The position numbers and the translations under genes were made by a program. Under the pieces are notes generated by a model that saw only the letters and a program-made list of their open reading frames with translations, did no database searches and was not told the DNA's origin. From Bradyrhizobium niftali (GTDB taxonomy: Bacteria > Pseudomonadota > Alphaproteobacteria > Rhizobiales > Xanthobacteraceae), in the NCBI RefSeq assembly GCF_004571025.1, contig NZ_SPQT01000035.1, forward strand, positions 33,485 to 97,484: a stretch of DNA of 64,000 nucleotides, given 5' to 3'. Below, piece by piece: positions 17,453 through 25,927 of the stretch (its first letter is position 1; the number at the start of each line of letters is the position of its first letter).

Positions 17453-17914
17453 TTATTCCTCTGGATCTCTTGCAGGGTCTCTTGGAAACTTGTCCTGAAT
17501 GCTCGTCAGCCAGCGCGCGACGATGTCGATCTCCGCGCTGGAAAATCCCTCTGTCAGCGCCGCGTTGATCTCCGCGGCCGAGGTTTTCGCCTGGGCCAGC
17601 GCGGCACGTCCCTTCGGCGTCAGCCACACGCGCCAGGCGCGTCCGTCCTCGCGATCGGCCCGCCGCTCGATCAGCCTTGCGGCTGCGGTGCGATCGACGA
17701 GGCCGGAAATGCCGGCCGGCCCCATATCGAGCGCCGCGCCCGCCTCTCCCATCAGAACGCCGTCCTGTCTGCCGAGGATGAACAACAGCCCCGCCTGCGC
17801 CGGCGTCACCTCGTTCTCGGGCTGCGCGGCCATCCAGCGCTGCAGCCGACGTTGTGCGACGCTGAGCAGGTAGATCAGCCGATGATGCCTCGCTGCGGCG
17901 TCATTATTTCGCAT
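17453..17914 (-). CDS. MarR-family transcriptional regulator
   Basis: A 153-residue winged-helix protein: EVTPAQAGLLFILGRQDGVL, recognition region MGEAGAALDMGPAGISGLVD, and wing IERRADREDGRAWRVWLTPK, typical of MarR. It is cotranscribed with the enoyl-CoA hydratase gene. Its ATG (17914-17912) sits inside an 18-bp perfect palindrome and only 6 nt after a -10 hexamer, so the message appears leaderless and autorepressed. Confidence 0.9.
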   Translation of the reverse strand: MRNNDAAARHHRLIYLLSVAQRRLQRWMAAQPENEVTPAQAGLLFILGRQDGVLMGEAGAALDMGPAGISGLVDRTAAARLIERRADREDGRAWRVWLTPKGRAALAQAKTSAAEINAALTEGFSSAEIDIVARWLTSIQDKFPRDPARDPEE

Positions 17915-17949
17915 GCGAAATAGATAGCCGAAGCCGACCGGATTGTCAA
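17905..17949 (-). promoter_or_regulatory. marR promoter with operator overlapping the start codon
   Basis: Read leftward, TTGACA (17949-17944), a 17-bp spacer and TATCTA (17926-17921) form a near-consensus sigma-70 promoter. The perfect palindrome TATTTCGCATGCGAAATA (17905-17922) touches the -10 and contains the ATG. A MarR dimer bound here would cover the transcription start. Palindromes of the form TTTCGCATGCGAAA recur as MarR operators. Confidence 0.8.
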
Positions 17950-17965
17950 AGGGCGGCTGCCAGGC

Positions 17966-18634
17966 CTAGGCAGCGCGACAGCCGTCCAGAAACAGCGCCG
18001 CGCAGGTCTTGACGCGACGCTCGATGTCCTTGCGTGACGGCAACGCCACCCCGCCATAGATCGCCGCACGCTGAGGCGCCGACGCGACCATGCCGATCAG
18101 CATGCCGGCGGCCTCCTCGACGTCGTCGAGCGCGATGCGCTTCTTCCTCACCTGGGCGCGCAGCCAGCCCGCGAGCGCCGTGACGGTGCGGGAGATGCCG
18201 TTCTTGTAGAAGTTGGCGGCGAGTTCCGGGAATGCAGCCGACTCCTGCAGCACCATGCGCTGCAACGCCACGACTTCCGGATCGAGCGCAAGATCCGCGC
18301 AGGCCAGCAGCGCGGAGCGCAGGCTGTTTTCGATGTCGACCTCGTCGCTGGCCTGGAGATCGACCGCGGAAAGCAGCCGCTCGAGCCTGTCGGCGCACAT
18401 CGCCTCGAACAGCGCGGCCTTGCCCGGGAACAGACGATAGAGCGTCTTGGTCGAGATGCCGGCGCGGCGCGCCAGTTCCTCGGTGCTGGTCGCCGCATAG
18501 CCGTCACCGGCAAAGGCCTGCCGCGCAACGTCGAGGACGATTCCCTTCGTCTCCTCGTCGCTGCGTAGTTGCGGCCGTCCACGCGGGCGGCACTCCCCCG
18601 AAGATTTTGCGTCTGACGATTTTGCTCGAGCCAT
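17966..18634 (-). CDS. TetR-family regulator divergent to the efflux genes
   Basis: A 222-residue regulator. The helix-turn-helix lies at about residues 30-75 (VLDVARQAFAGDGYAATSTE, RRAGISTKTLYRLFPGK), preceded by a basic RGRPQLRS leader common in TetR proteins. The C-terminal domain ends TCAALFLDGC. It is transcribed away from the HlyD/EmrB pair with a 91-bp gap, so it most likely represses that pump and itself. The stop codon lies in a small hairpin (GCTGCC/GGCAGC, 17956-17974). Confidence 0.9.
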   Translation of the reverse strand: MARAKSSDAKSSGECRPRGRPQLRSDEETKGIVLDVARQAFAGDGYAATSTEELARRAGISTKTLYRLFPGKAALFEAMCADRLERLLSAVDLQASDEVDIENSLRSALLACADLALDPEVVALQRMVLQESAAFPELAANFYKNGISRTVTALAGWLRAQVRKKRIALDDVEEAAGMLIGMVASAPQRAAIYGGVALPSRKDIERRVKTCAALFLDGCRAA

Positions 18635-18725
18635 GTCTTTACATGATGCCTGTCATTCCATTGACAATTCGGAAGCTAGTCTCATTTTGGAAATTATCAA
18701 GTTTCCTAATTCAGGGGAGCCGGCC
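18635..18725. promoter_or_regulatory. tetR/emrA divergent promoter region
   Basis: A 91-bp AT-rich gap with TTGACA at 18660-18665 and a short dyad GGAAA...TTTCC a little further right (in GGAAATTATCAAGTTTCC). The dyad is a candidate TetR operator. AGGGGAG just before 18726 is the ribosome-binding site for the membrane fusion gene. Confidence 0.5.
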
Positions 18726-19973
18726 ATGACCGTCCACACCACCCCGACTGCTGCCGTCCAGACCGCCCTTCCGGCAACCGCGCTGGAGGGCGTCCTGCCC
18801 GCCGCGCCAACCCGCGTCCACCGGCAAAAGCTCAATCTTCGCAAAGCGTTGCTGATGGGCGCTGCGATCGTCGCGCTGGCCGGGGCGAGCTGGTACGGCT
18901 ACGACTACTGGACCGTCGGCCAGTACCTCGTCTCCACCGATGACGCCTATGTGAAGGCCGACAACACCACCATCGCGCCGAAGGTCAGCGGCTATCTCAA
19001 CCGCGTTCTGGTCGCCGATAACGAGCATGTGAAGGCCGGCCAGGTGCTGGCCCGGATCGACGACCGCGATTTCCGCGTCGCGCTCGAGCAGGCCAGGGCC
19101 GATGTCGCCGCCGCAAGTGCCACGGTGACGAGCAAGGAAGCGCAGCTCGAGGTTCAGCAGGCGGTGATCGCAGCGGCCAAGGCGACCATCGATGTCGACA
19201 CCGCCGCGAAGACATTCGCAAGCCAGGAGAACACGCGCTACACCAACCTTGCCGCAACCGGTTATGGCAGCGTGCAGAATGCGCAGCAGGCGCAGGCGCG
19301 CGACGCCGGCGCGGACGCCGCGATCGCTCGCGACAACGCCAACCTCATCTCCGCACGGAAGCAGGTCGATCTGCTCAAGGCCGAGATCGTGCAAGCCAGG
19401 GCCGCCGCCGCGCGCGCAGCCGCGATCCAGCAGCAGGCCGAGCTCAATCTCGGCTACACCACGATCGTCTCGCCGATCGACGGCGTCGTCGGCAACCGCT
19501 CCTTGCGCGTCGGCCAGTTCGTGCAGGCCGGCACGCAGCTGATGTCGATCGTGCCGACTGATGGCGCCTATGTCGTCGCCAATTTCAAGGAGACGCAGCT
19601 CACGCACGTGCAGGCGGGACAGGCGGTCGACATCGAGGTCGACATGTTCCCGGGCCAGATCGTGCACGGCCGCGTCGATTCCATCGCACCCGCCAGCGGC
19701 CAGGAATTCGCGCTGCTGCCGCCCGACAACGCCACCGGCAATTTCACCAAGGTGGTGCAGCGCATCCCGGTCAAGATCGCGCTGGACACCGCGCATGGCC
19801 CCGCGATTGCGCTGCGGCCCGGCATGTCCGTGATCCCGACCATTGCAACACGTTCGACCGCGCCGACCGCGAATGCGGCCGCCGCGCCCAAAGCGAAGCT
19901 CGTCTCCGGAGGGTCGTGCCATGTCAAACAGCCTTTCAATTACGACGCAAGCAGCACCGGCCGCGACGCCTGA
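18726..19973 (+). CDS. HlyD/EmrA-type membrane fusion protein
   Basis: About 415 residues: one N-terminal TM (LLMGAAIVALAGASWYGYDY), the lipoyl/barrel segment STDDAYVKADNTTIAPKVSG, an alpha-hairpin rich in Ala/Gln, and the returning barrel NLGYTTIVSPIDGVVGNRSL. It is the periplasmic adaptor that joins the MFS pump to an outer-membrane channel. ATG 18726 has a strong AGGGGAG ribosome-binding site; a longer frame to 18633 would run over the tetR promoter. The last 53 bp overlap the next gene, and the terminal residues are atypical for the family. It sits next to the divergent TetR that probably represses it. Confidence 0.92.
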   Translation: MTVHTTPTAAVQTALPATALEGVLPAAPTRVHRQKLNLRKALLMGAAIVALAGASWYGYDYWTVGQYLVSTDDAYVKADNTTIAPKVSGYLNRVLVADNEHVKAGQVLARIDDRDFRVALEQARADVAAASATVTSKEAQLEVQQAVIAAAKATIDVDTAAKTFASQENTRYTNLAATGYGSVQNAQQAQARDAGADAAIARDNANLISARKQVDLLKAEIVQARAAAARAAAIQQQAELNLGYTTIVSPIDGVVGNRSLRVGQFVQAGTQLMSIVPTDGAYVVANFKETQLTHVQAGQAVDIEVDMFPGQIVHGRVDSIAPASGQEFALLPPDNATGNFTKVVQRIPVKIALDTAHGPAIALRPGMSVIPTIATRSTAPTANAAAAPKAKLVSGGSCHVKQPFNYDASSTGRDA

Positions 19974-21534
19974 TCGCGCCGCCGCCGATCCCAACCGCGC
20001 GAGCGCCGCGACCTGGATCGCCGTGCTCGCCGCCATGATCGGCTCGTTCATGGCGATCCTGAACATCCAGATCACCAACGCCTCGCTGCTCAACATCGAG
20101 GGCGGGATCGGCACCGGCGCGGACAACGGCTCCTGGATCTCGACGTCGTATCTGATCGGCGAGATCATCGTGATCCCGCTGACCGACTATTTGAGCCGTG
20201 TGTTCTCGTTCCGCCGCTACATGCTCGCGAGCGCGTCGCTGTTCGCCGCGTTCTCGATCGCCTGCGCCTTCACCAATGACCTGCCGTCGATGATCGCGAT
20301 GCGCGGCCTGCAAGGCTTTGCCGGCGGCGTGCTGATCCCGATGGCGTTCACGCTGGTTCTGACCAAGCTGCCGAAGCCGCAGCAGCCGGTGGGACTCGCG
20401 ATCTTTGCGCTATCCGTCACCTTTGCCCCGGCGATCGGTCCGACCATCGGCGGCTATCTCACCGAGACCTATGGCTGGCGCACCATCTTCTTCGTCAACG
20501 TGATCCCGACCGCGGTGATGGTGGCGGCGCTCTATCTGACGCTGGAGAAGCAGAAGATGCAGCTCGGCCTCCTGAAGGAAGGCGACTGGGCCGGCATCGT
20601 CACCATGGCGATCGGGCTGTCGGCGCTGCAGGCGGTGCTGGAGGAAGGCAACAAGGACGACTGGTTCTCCTCGCCCTTCATCGTCAAGCTCGCGGTGATC
20701 GCGGCTGTCAGCCTCACGTTGTTCGTCACGATCGAGCTCACGATCGAGAAGCCGCTGATCCGGCTGCGCCTCCTCGCTCAGCGCAATTTCGGTTTCGGCA
20801 CGCTCGCGATGACCATGGTCGGCTTTGCGCTGTTCGGCTCGGTCTACATCCTGCCGGCCTATCTCGGCCAGGCGCAGGGCTACAATGCCGAGCAGATCGG
20901 CAACGTGCTGGCCTGGACCGGCCTGCCGCAGCTCGTGCTGATCCCGCTGATCCCGAAGCTGATGCAGCGTTTTGATACGCGCTATATCGCCATCACCGGC
21001 CTTCTGATCTTCGCCTATAGCTGCTTCATGAACACGGCGATGTCGCCGGACTATGCCGGCGACCAGCTCTGGATTCCGAACATCGTGCGCGCGGTCGGAC
21101 AGGCCATGGTGCTGACGCCGCTGACCTCGGTGCTGACGGGCGGCATCGCGCCGCAGGACGCAGCCGCGGCCTCCGGCATCAGCAACATGTTCCGCAATCT
21201 CGGCGGCGCGATCGGCACGGCGACGCTGGCGACCATCATCACCAAGCGCGAGCAGTTCCACTCCAACATCATCGGCCAGTCGGTCACGCTCGGCCGCGAG
21301 GAGGTCCGCACCCGCATCGCGCAGATGACGGACTACTTCATCGCGCACGGCGTGCCCGACCCCCACGCCGCGCGCGAGCAAGCCATCATCGCGCTCGGCA
21401 AGACCGTGAAGCGCCAGGCGCTGGTGATGGGCTATTCCGACACCTTTGCGGTGATCGGCGTCGTGCTGGTGCTCGCCGCGATCGCGGTGCTGCTGACGCG
21501 GCGCGTGAAGGCCGCGGGAGGACCGGCGCATTGA
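19921..21534 (+). CDS. EmrB/QacA-family (DHA2) MFS multidrug transporter
   Basis: A 537-residue 14-TM major facilitator. Motif A-like LIGEIIVIPLTDYLSRVFSF, motif C GLAIFALSVTFAPAIGPTIGGY and WRTIFFVNVIPTAVMV are hallmarks of EmrB-type drug/H+ antiporters. Start ATG 19921 has GGAGGG upstream and lies inside the adaptor gene, implying coupled translation. No outer-membrane TolC partner is present locally. Substrates are likely amphipathic or phenolic compounds; specificity is not readable. Confidence 0.93.
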   Translation: MSNSLSITTQAAPAATPDRAAADPNRASAATWIAVLAAMIGSFMAILNIQITNASLLNIEGGIGTGADNGSWISTSYLIGEIIVIPLTDYLSRVFSFRRYMLASASLFAAFSIACAFTNDLPSMIAMRGLQGFAGGVLIPMAFTLVLTKLPKPQQPVGLAIFALSVTFAPAIGPTIGGYLTETYGWRTIFFVNVIPTAVMVAALYLTLEKQKMQLGLLKEGDWAGIVTMAIGLSALQAVLEEGNKDDWFSSPFIVKLAVIAAVSLTLFVTIELTIEKPLIRLRLLAQRNFGFGTLAMTMVGFALFGSVYILPAYLGQAQGYNAEQIGNVLAWTGLPQLVLIPLIPKLMQRFDTRYIAITGLLIFAYSCFMNTAMSPDYAGDQLWIPNIVRAVGQAMVLTPLTSVLTGGIAPQDAAAASGISNMFRNLGGAIGTATLATIITKREQFHSNIIGQSVTLGREEVRTRIAQMTDYFIAHGVPDPHAAREQAIIALGKTVKRQALVMGYSDTFAVIGVVLVLAAIAVLLTRRVKAAGGPAH

Positions 21535-21543
21535 GTGATCTCC

Positions 21544-21565
21544 CTCTCCCCGCTTGCGGGGAGAG
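21544..21565. terminator. Bidirectional hairpin between emrB-like and tannase genes
   Basis: CTCTCCCCGC and GCGGGGAGAG form a 10-bp inverted repeat with a 2-nt centre, between the convergent stops at 21534 and 21580. There is no T-run. This hairpin also occurs as a dispersed repeat in many proteobacteria, so it may be a repeat unit that serves as a terminator. Confidence 0.5.
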
Positions 21566-21579
21566 GCGAAGGCCAGATC

Positions 21580-23241
21580 TCACTGCGCACAGAAATAGCT
21601 CGACGCCTCCGTCACCGACCCCGCCTCGTAGTGCGGCCAGGCCGGCCAGCGGCACAGCGGCAGCGCGCGGACGACTGGGAACGCGGGCGCTTCGGCCTTC
21701 TGCTCGGTCACTTCGAGGTCGCCCGGCGCCTGGTCCTTTTCGACCCAGTCGACCAGCACGCTAAGCATGTCGACATTGGCGGGCGCCCCCGAGCCGACAT
21801 GATCGACGCCGGGCGCGGTGTAGAGCCGCGCGAACAGCGCCGTCGTCGCCGTACCCATCAAGCGCTCGACATTCTCGAAATAGCGGATGCCGGCATAGGG
21901 GCTTTGGGCATAGTCGGCCAAGTGCTCAAGGATGATCAGCTTGCCCTTGCGCTCGCGAAAGCGACTGAGGTCGGGATTGGTCGAGTCCATGAGGTTCGAG
22001 ACCTCGAGTATCCGCGCCTTGTGCTCCTCCACCTTGTAGGTGGTGACGTCGAGCTTGGGATCGCGCGCGAACACATATTGAGTGCCGCCAGCGCCGTAGA
22101 TCCAGGCGATGCCGTTGTTGGGCGCGGGCGGCTGCGCGGGCGGCGCGGTGCCGAGCCACCACGCGGTCCAGCCGCCGGTCGGACCGATCGCGGGCGTGTC
22201 TTCGCCCGAGACGCCCCAGCCCGGATAGTCGTCGAGACCGTTGGCGAGCACGAACGGGAATTTGTAGGTCGCATGCAGCGTGTTGACCGCCTTGATCTGC
22301 GCCTCGGTGAGACACTGATCGCCCGTCTTCCCGCTGGCGCAGCGCAGCGCCTCGACCTTGAACGCCGCCTTGCAGGTGACGGGATCCTGCACCAGCGCAT
22401 CGTCGGAGCCATCGGCCTTGTCGCAAGCCGCCCGCACGGCCTCGCCGACCAGCTTCACCTGCGCCGGGTTGATCCAGCCGTCACCCATGGTCACGAGGCC
22501 CGAACGCGTGCCGGCATGCTGCAGGCCGACCCAGTTGATGACGGGCACGCGGGCGAAAATGCCGTCGAAATCGTCGGGATAACGCTGCGCCATGGTGAGG
22601 CCCTCGCGACCGCCCTCGGACGAGCCCATGAAGTACATCTTCTCCGGCTTCTTGCCGTAGGCGCGCTGCATCAGCGCGACGGCAACGTCGCGAACCTTCT
22701 TGTAGGCGCGATGGGCGAAGTTCTCGAACGCTTCGTCATTGAGCGCGAACAATTGCGGCGGCTCGCCTGGCTTGGATTCGTGGCCGGAGTCGGTGCCGTA
22801 GGTGACGAAGCCGCGCGCGAGCGGCGACGGCTTGTCGAACGGATAAGCCGGCGGCAGCGCAAGACCGGTGATCAGCACGCCGTTGAAGCCGCCGCCGCCA
22901 TATTGCACCGACCGCCCGTTCCATTCGACGGGAAGGTTGACCTGGAATTTGATCGGCGGCGCCTTGGGATCGACGGGATCGATGTGGCCGAGCACCTTGC
23001 AGAAACCGGGGTTGGCGGGCGTGATCCGCCCCGACGGCGTCGGGCCGCGCTCGGCAACGGCGAGTTGCGATGGCGCCTGCAACGTCGCGGAATCGATCTT
23101 CACGGCGTCAGCGCCGCCGACGAGACCCTTGCAGATCGTGTCGGCATCCTCCGCCAGCGTCACCGCCGACGCGCTGCTGGCGCTCATTGCGGCCACCGCG
23201 CCCACGAGCCATGCACAGAGCTTCGCTCTCTTTTGCGTCAT
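21580..23241 (-). CDS. Tannase/feruloyl esterase family protein, secreted
   Basis: About 553 residues with a signal peptide (LCAWLVGAVAAMSASSASA, ending near residue 27). The serine nucleophile motif GSSEGGREG, the preceding YGTDSGHES block, the Cys-rich lid region (CKAAF...CASGKTGDQCLTEAQ) and the late YTAPGVDHVGSG with its catalytic His identify the tannase family (PF07519). Such enzymes release phenolic acids from plant esters in the periplasm or outside the cell. Start ATG 23241 (MTQKRAK) begins the signal peptide. The gene converges with the efflux pair and is probably monocistronic. Confidence 0.9.
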   Translation of the reverse strand: MTQKRAKLCAWLVGAVAAMSASSASAVTLAEDADTICKGLVGGADAVKIDSATLQAPSQLAVAERGPTPSGRITPANPGFCKVLGHIDPVDPKAPPIKFQVNLPVEWNGRSVQYGGGGFNGVLITGLALPPAYPFDKPSPLARGFVTYGTDSGHESKPGEPPQLFALNDEAFENFAHRAYKKVRDVAVALMQRAYGKKPEKMYFMGSSEGGREGLTMAQRYPDDFDGIFARVPVINWVGLQHAGTRSGLVTMGDGWINPAQVKLVGEAVRAACDKADGSDDALVQDPVTCKAAFKVEALRCASGKTGDQCLTEAQIKAVNTLHATYKFPFVLANGLDDYPGWGVSGEDTPAIGPTGGWTAWWLGTAPPAQPPAPNNGIAWIYGAGGTQYVFARDPKLDVTTYKVEEHKARILEVSNLMDSTNPDLSRFRERKGKLIILEHLADYAQSPYAGIRYFENVERLMGTATTALFARLYTAPGVDHVGSGAPANVDMLSVLVDWVEKDQAPGDLEVTEQKAEAPAFPVVRALPLCRWPAWPHYEAGSVTEASSYFCAQ

Positions 23242-23340
23242 CGTTCCCACCCGGCGTTCGCTGTTTGTTGGATTTTGGTCCGTTGGCCGCATTGAATGCA
23301 ACCTTCAACGTCCCGTCAATCGCTCACGTTCGCATTGTGA

Positions 23341-24795
23341 TCAAAACGATCCTAACGCGCTGCCCAGCGCGATCACGGCGACCAGCGCCAGCAGCGACGT
23401 CACGATGCCGACCATCACGATGTCGAAATAGCTGTCACGGTGCGTCAGGCCGCAGATCGCGAGCAGGCTGACCACCGCGCCGTTGTGCGGCAGGATGTCA
23501 AGCGTCCCCGAGCCGATCACCGCGACTCGATGCATCAGCGAGAGGTTGATTCCGGTGCGTGCGGCGAGTTCGACATAAGTCGGGCCGAGCGCATCGAGGG
23601 CGATGGTCAGGCCGCCGGAGGCCGAACCGGTCAGCGCCGCCAGGACGTTGGTCGCGACCGCAAGCGAGACGAGCGGTCCGCCCTCGATCGCCAGCACCCA
23701 GTCGCGCACGATCGTGAACGCCGGCAGCGAGGCGACGACTGCGCCGAATCCGACGAGGCTGGCGACGCTGAACGCAGGCAGCACCGACGCATTGGCCCCC
23801 GCGTCCATGGTCCGGCGAAGCGCCGGCAGGCGGGCCCGGTTCAGCGCGATGGTCGTGACGATGGCCGCCGCCAGCGCCACCGCGACCGACCACACGCCCG
23901 CGACGGCCGCGAGCGACGTTTCGCCAAAACGCTGCTCGGCGAGATAGCTGACATCGAGCCGCGGCAGCACCACGAGCGACATCACCAGATTCACGGTGAC
24001 GACGACGACCAGCGGCGCGATGGCGTTCAGCACGGGCGAAGGCCGGTCGCTGCGATGACCGTGTTGCAGTTCAGCCGGATCGAACTCGCGCGCGGTCGTT
24101 GCGCGCTCGCGCACGAGTTCGTCGGCGGCGGCCTGCTCGATCAAGCCGTCGGCATCGTCGCCATAGCCTTCTCCGGCGCGGCGGGCTGCTGCCTCGGCGC
24201 GATGCAGCCACCACAATCCTGTCACGAGCATGATGAGGGAGGCAATGATGCCGTGGCCTGGTGCGGCGAACGGCGTCGTCCCGAAGAACGGCATCGGGAT
24301 CGCATTCTGGATCGACGGCGTGCCTGGCAGGGCCGACATCGTGAAGGTCGACGTTCCCAGCACGATCGCGGCCGGGATCAAACGACGCGGAATCGAAGCC
24401 GCGCGAAACAGCGAGCGGGCCATGGGAACGATGACGAAGAACGCGACGAACAGGCTGACGCCGCCATAGGTGACCAGCGCGCCGGCGAGAACGACCGCCA
24501 GGATCACGCGCCGCTCGCCAAGGCGCTCCGCCATGAAGCCGGCGACCGACGTCACCGCGCCGCTGTCATCCATCAACTTGCCGAAGACGGCGCCAAGCAG
24601 AAAGATCGGGAAGAACTGCGCCAGGAATCCCGCCGCATTCACCATGAACACCTGGGTCAGGTTCGCAAGCAACGGTTCGCCGCCGAACAGGGCAGCAACG
24701 AGTGCCGCGAACGGCGCGAGCAGAAGCACGCTCCAGCCGCGAAAGGCAAACAGGACAAGCAGGCCGAGCCCGACGAGAAGGCCGAGAAGCCCCAT
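23341..24795 (-). CDS. GntP-family permease
   Basis: A 484-residue polytopic transporter with about 12 TM segments. GAVFGKLMDDSGAVTSVAGF near residue 70, the GTSTFTMSALPGTPSIQNAI block and the C-terminal NVLAALTGSASGGLTIALDA / GTLDILPHNGAV blocks match the GntP family of H+-coupled sugar-acid or organic-acid symporters. The substrate is unknown. It starts 3 bp after the patatin-gene stop, so the two are cotranscribed. Confidence 0.85.
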   Translation of the reverse strand: MGLLGLLVGLGLLVLFAFRGWSVLLLAPFAALVAALFGGEPLLANLTQVFMVNAAGFLAQFFPIFLLGAVFGKLMDDSGAVTSVAGFMAERLGERRVILAVVLAGALVTYGGVSLFVAFFVIVPMARSLFRAASIPRRLIPAAIVLGTSTFTMSALPGTPSIQNAIPMPFFGTTPFAAPGHGIIASLIMLVTGLWWLHRAEAAARRAGEGYGDDADGLIEQAAADELVRERATTAREFDPAELQHGHRSDRPSPVLNAIAPLVVVVTVNLVMSLVVLPRLDVSYLAEQRFGETSLAAVAGVWSVAVALAAAIVTTIALNRARLPALRRTMDAGANASVLPAFSVASLVGFGAVVASLPAFTIVRDWVLAIEGGPLVSLAVATNVLAALTGSASGGLTIALDALGPTYVELAARTGINLSLMHRVAVIGSGTLDILPHNGAVVSLLAICGLTHRDSYFDIVMVGIVTSLLALVAVIALGSALGSF

Positions 24796-24798
24796 GTC

Positions 24799-25818
24799 TC
24801 AGCACTCCGTCAGGAGGACGTCGAGATCAGCGGTCGATTGCCGGCCGATGTCGGCACCATGCTCGGCGAGAAACGCGTCCGCGGCCATGCGGCCCTCGGC
24901 GCGCAGCATCGAGACGAATTCCCATTCCGCGTTGAGTTTCGAGGACGCGCCGAACTTCGTCAGCATGTCGCTCTTGATCCGGTGCGTCCGCATCTTCGCC
25001 CAGCGCGCGCCCTCGCCGCTGCCTGGGTCGGCCGCCTGACGCAGCAGAGCGATCATGCGCAGTTCCTTCATCAGCGGCGAGTTGAACGAGATTTCGTTCA
25101 GCCGGTTGAGGATTTCAGCCGCTGTCCGCGGTTCCTCCGGCCGCTCGGTCGGATTGATCTGGACGAGGATGGTGTCGTGCGCATCGCTCTCGCGAACCAG
25201 CGGCGTGATTGTCGGGTTGCCGGCGAAGCCGCCGTCCCAATAGGGCTCGCCGTCGATCTCGATGGCACGGAACATGGTCGGCAGACAGGCGGATGCCAGC
25301 AGCACATCCGCCGTGATCTCCGCGTTGCGGAAGATACGGCCGCGTCCGGTGCGCACCCGCGTCGCGGTGATGAACAGCTGGATCGGCGAGCGCACGAGGC
25401 GTTCGAAATCGATGCTCTCGGCCAGCACTGCGCGCAGCGGGTTGTAGCCGGTTGGATTGAGGTCGTAGGGCGACAACACGCGCGACATCAGATCGGTGAG
25501 GATGTAGAAGGGCGACGTATCGAGGGTCCAGCGCCCCATCAGCCGGTCGAGCGGCGAGCGTTGGAGCGGACTGAAGGCTGCGGCCCTGGAGACGCGGCGC
25601 CAGTATTGTTCGAGCGCATCACGTGCGCCCTCGGCGCCGCCGGCCGTCCAGCCGTCCGCCAGGACCGCCGCATTCATCGCGCCTGCGGAGGTTCCGGAGA
25701 TCGCGGCGATCGTGAGCCATCTCTCTTCCAGAAGACGGTCGAGCACGCCCCAGGAGAAGGCGCCGTGCGAACCGCCACCCTGCAGCGCGAGGTCAATCAG
25801 TACGACGTCCCGTTCCAT
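24799..25818 (-). CDS. Patatin-like phospholipase
   Basis: About 339 residues. The oxyanion loop GGGSHG (about 14-19), nucleophile motif G-T-S-A-G with Ser44, and the catalytic Asp195 in YWDGGFAGNP form a complete Ser-Asp dyad. A C-terminal helical region follows (MRTHRIKSDMLTKFGASSKL). The protein is cytosolic with no signal peptide. I chose ATG 25818; a TTG nine codons upstream is also possible. It is first in a two-gene unit with the GntP permease; the biological link between lipase and permease is not obvious. Confidence 0.9.
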   Translation of the reverse strand: MERDVVLIDLALQGGGSHGAFSWGVLDRLLEERWLTIAAISGTSAGAMNAAVLADGWTAGGAEGARDALEQYWRRVSRAAAFSPLQRSPLDRLMGRWTLDTSPFYILTDLMSRVLSPYDLNPTGYNPLRAVLAESIDFERLVRSPIQLFITATRVRTGRGRIFRNAEITADVLLASACLPTMFRAIEIDGEPYWDGGFAGNPTITPLVRESDAHDTILVQINPTERPEEPRTAAEILNRLNEISFNSPLMKELRMIALLRQAADPGSGEGARWAKMRTHRIKSDMLTKFGASSKLNAEWEFVSMLRAEGRMAADAFLAEHGADIGRQSTADLDVLLTEC

Positions 25819-25927
25819 GGCGGCACCGACGCAACTGAAGCTCAAATTCGACGCGATTTGTAACGCGCCGAAGATGGCGGCAGTTTAGAGAGCCATGGCC
25901 GTAGAATGCAACCAGAACGTGGGCGAT

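Noticed and set aside
21535..23295. Long rightward frame antisense to the tannase gene
   Set aside because: Arg/Gly/Asp-rich translation without domains; the opposite strand encodes a complete tannase with signal peptide and active site. Many such long antisense frames occur in this GC-rich window (for example 18711-20168, 23440-25863, 39960-42155).
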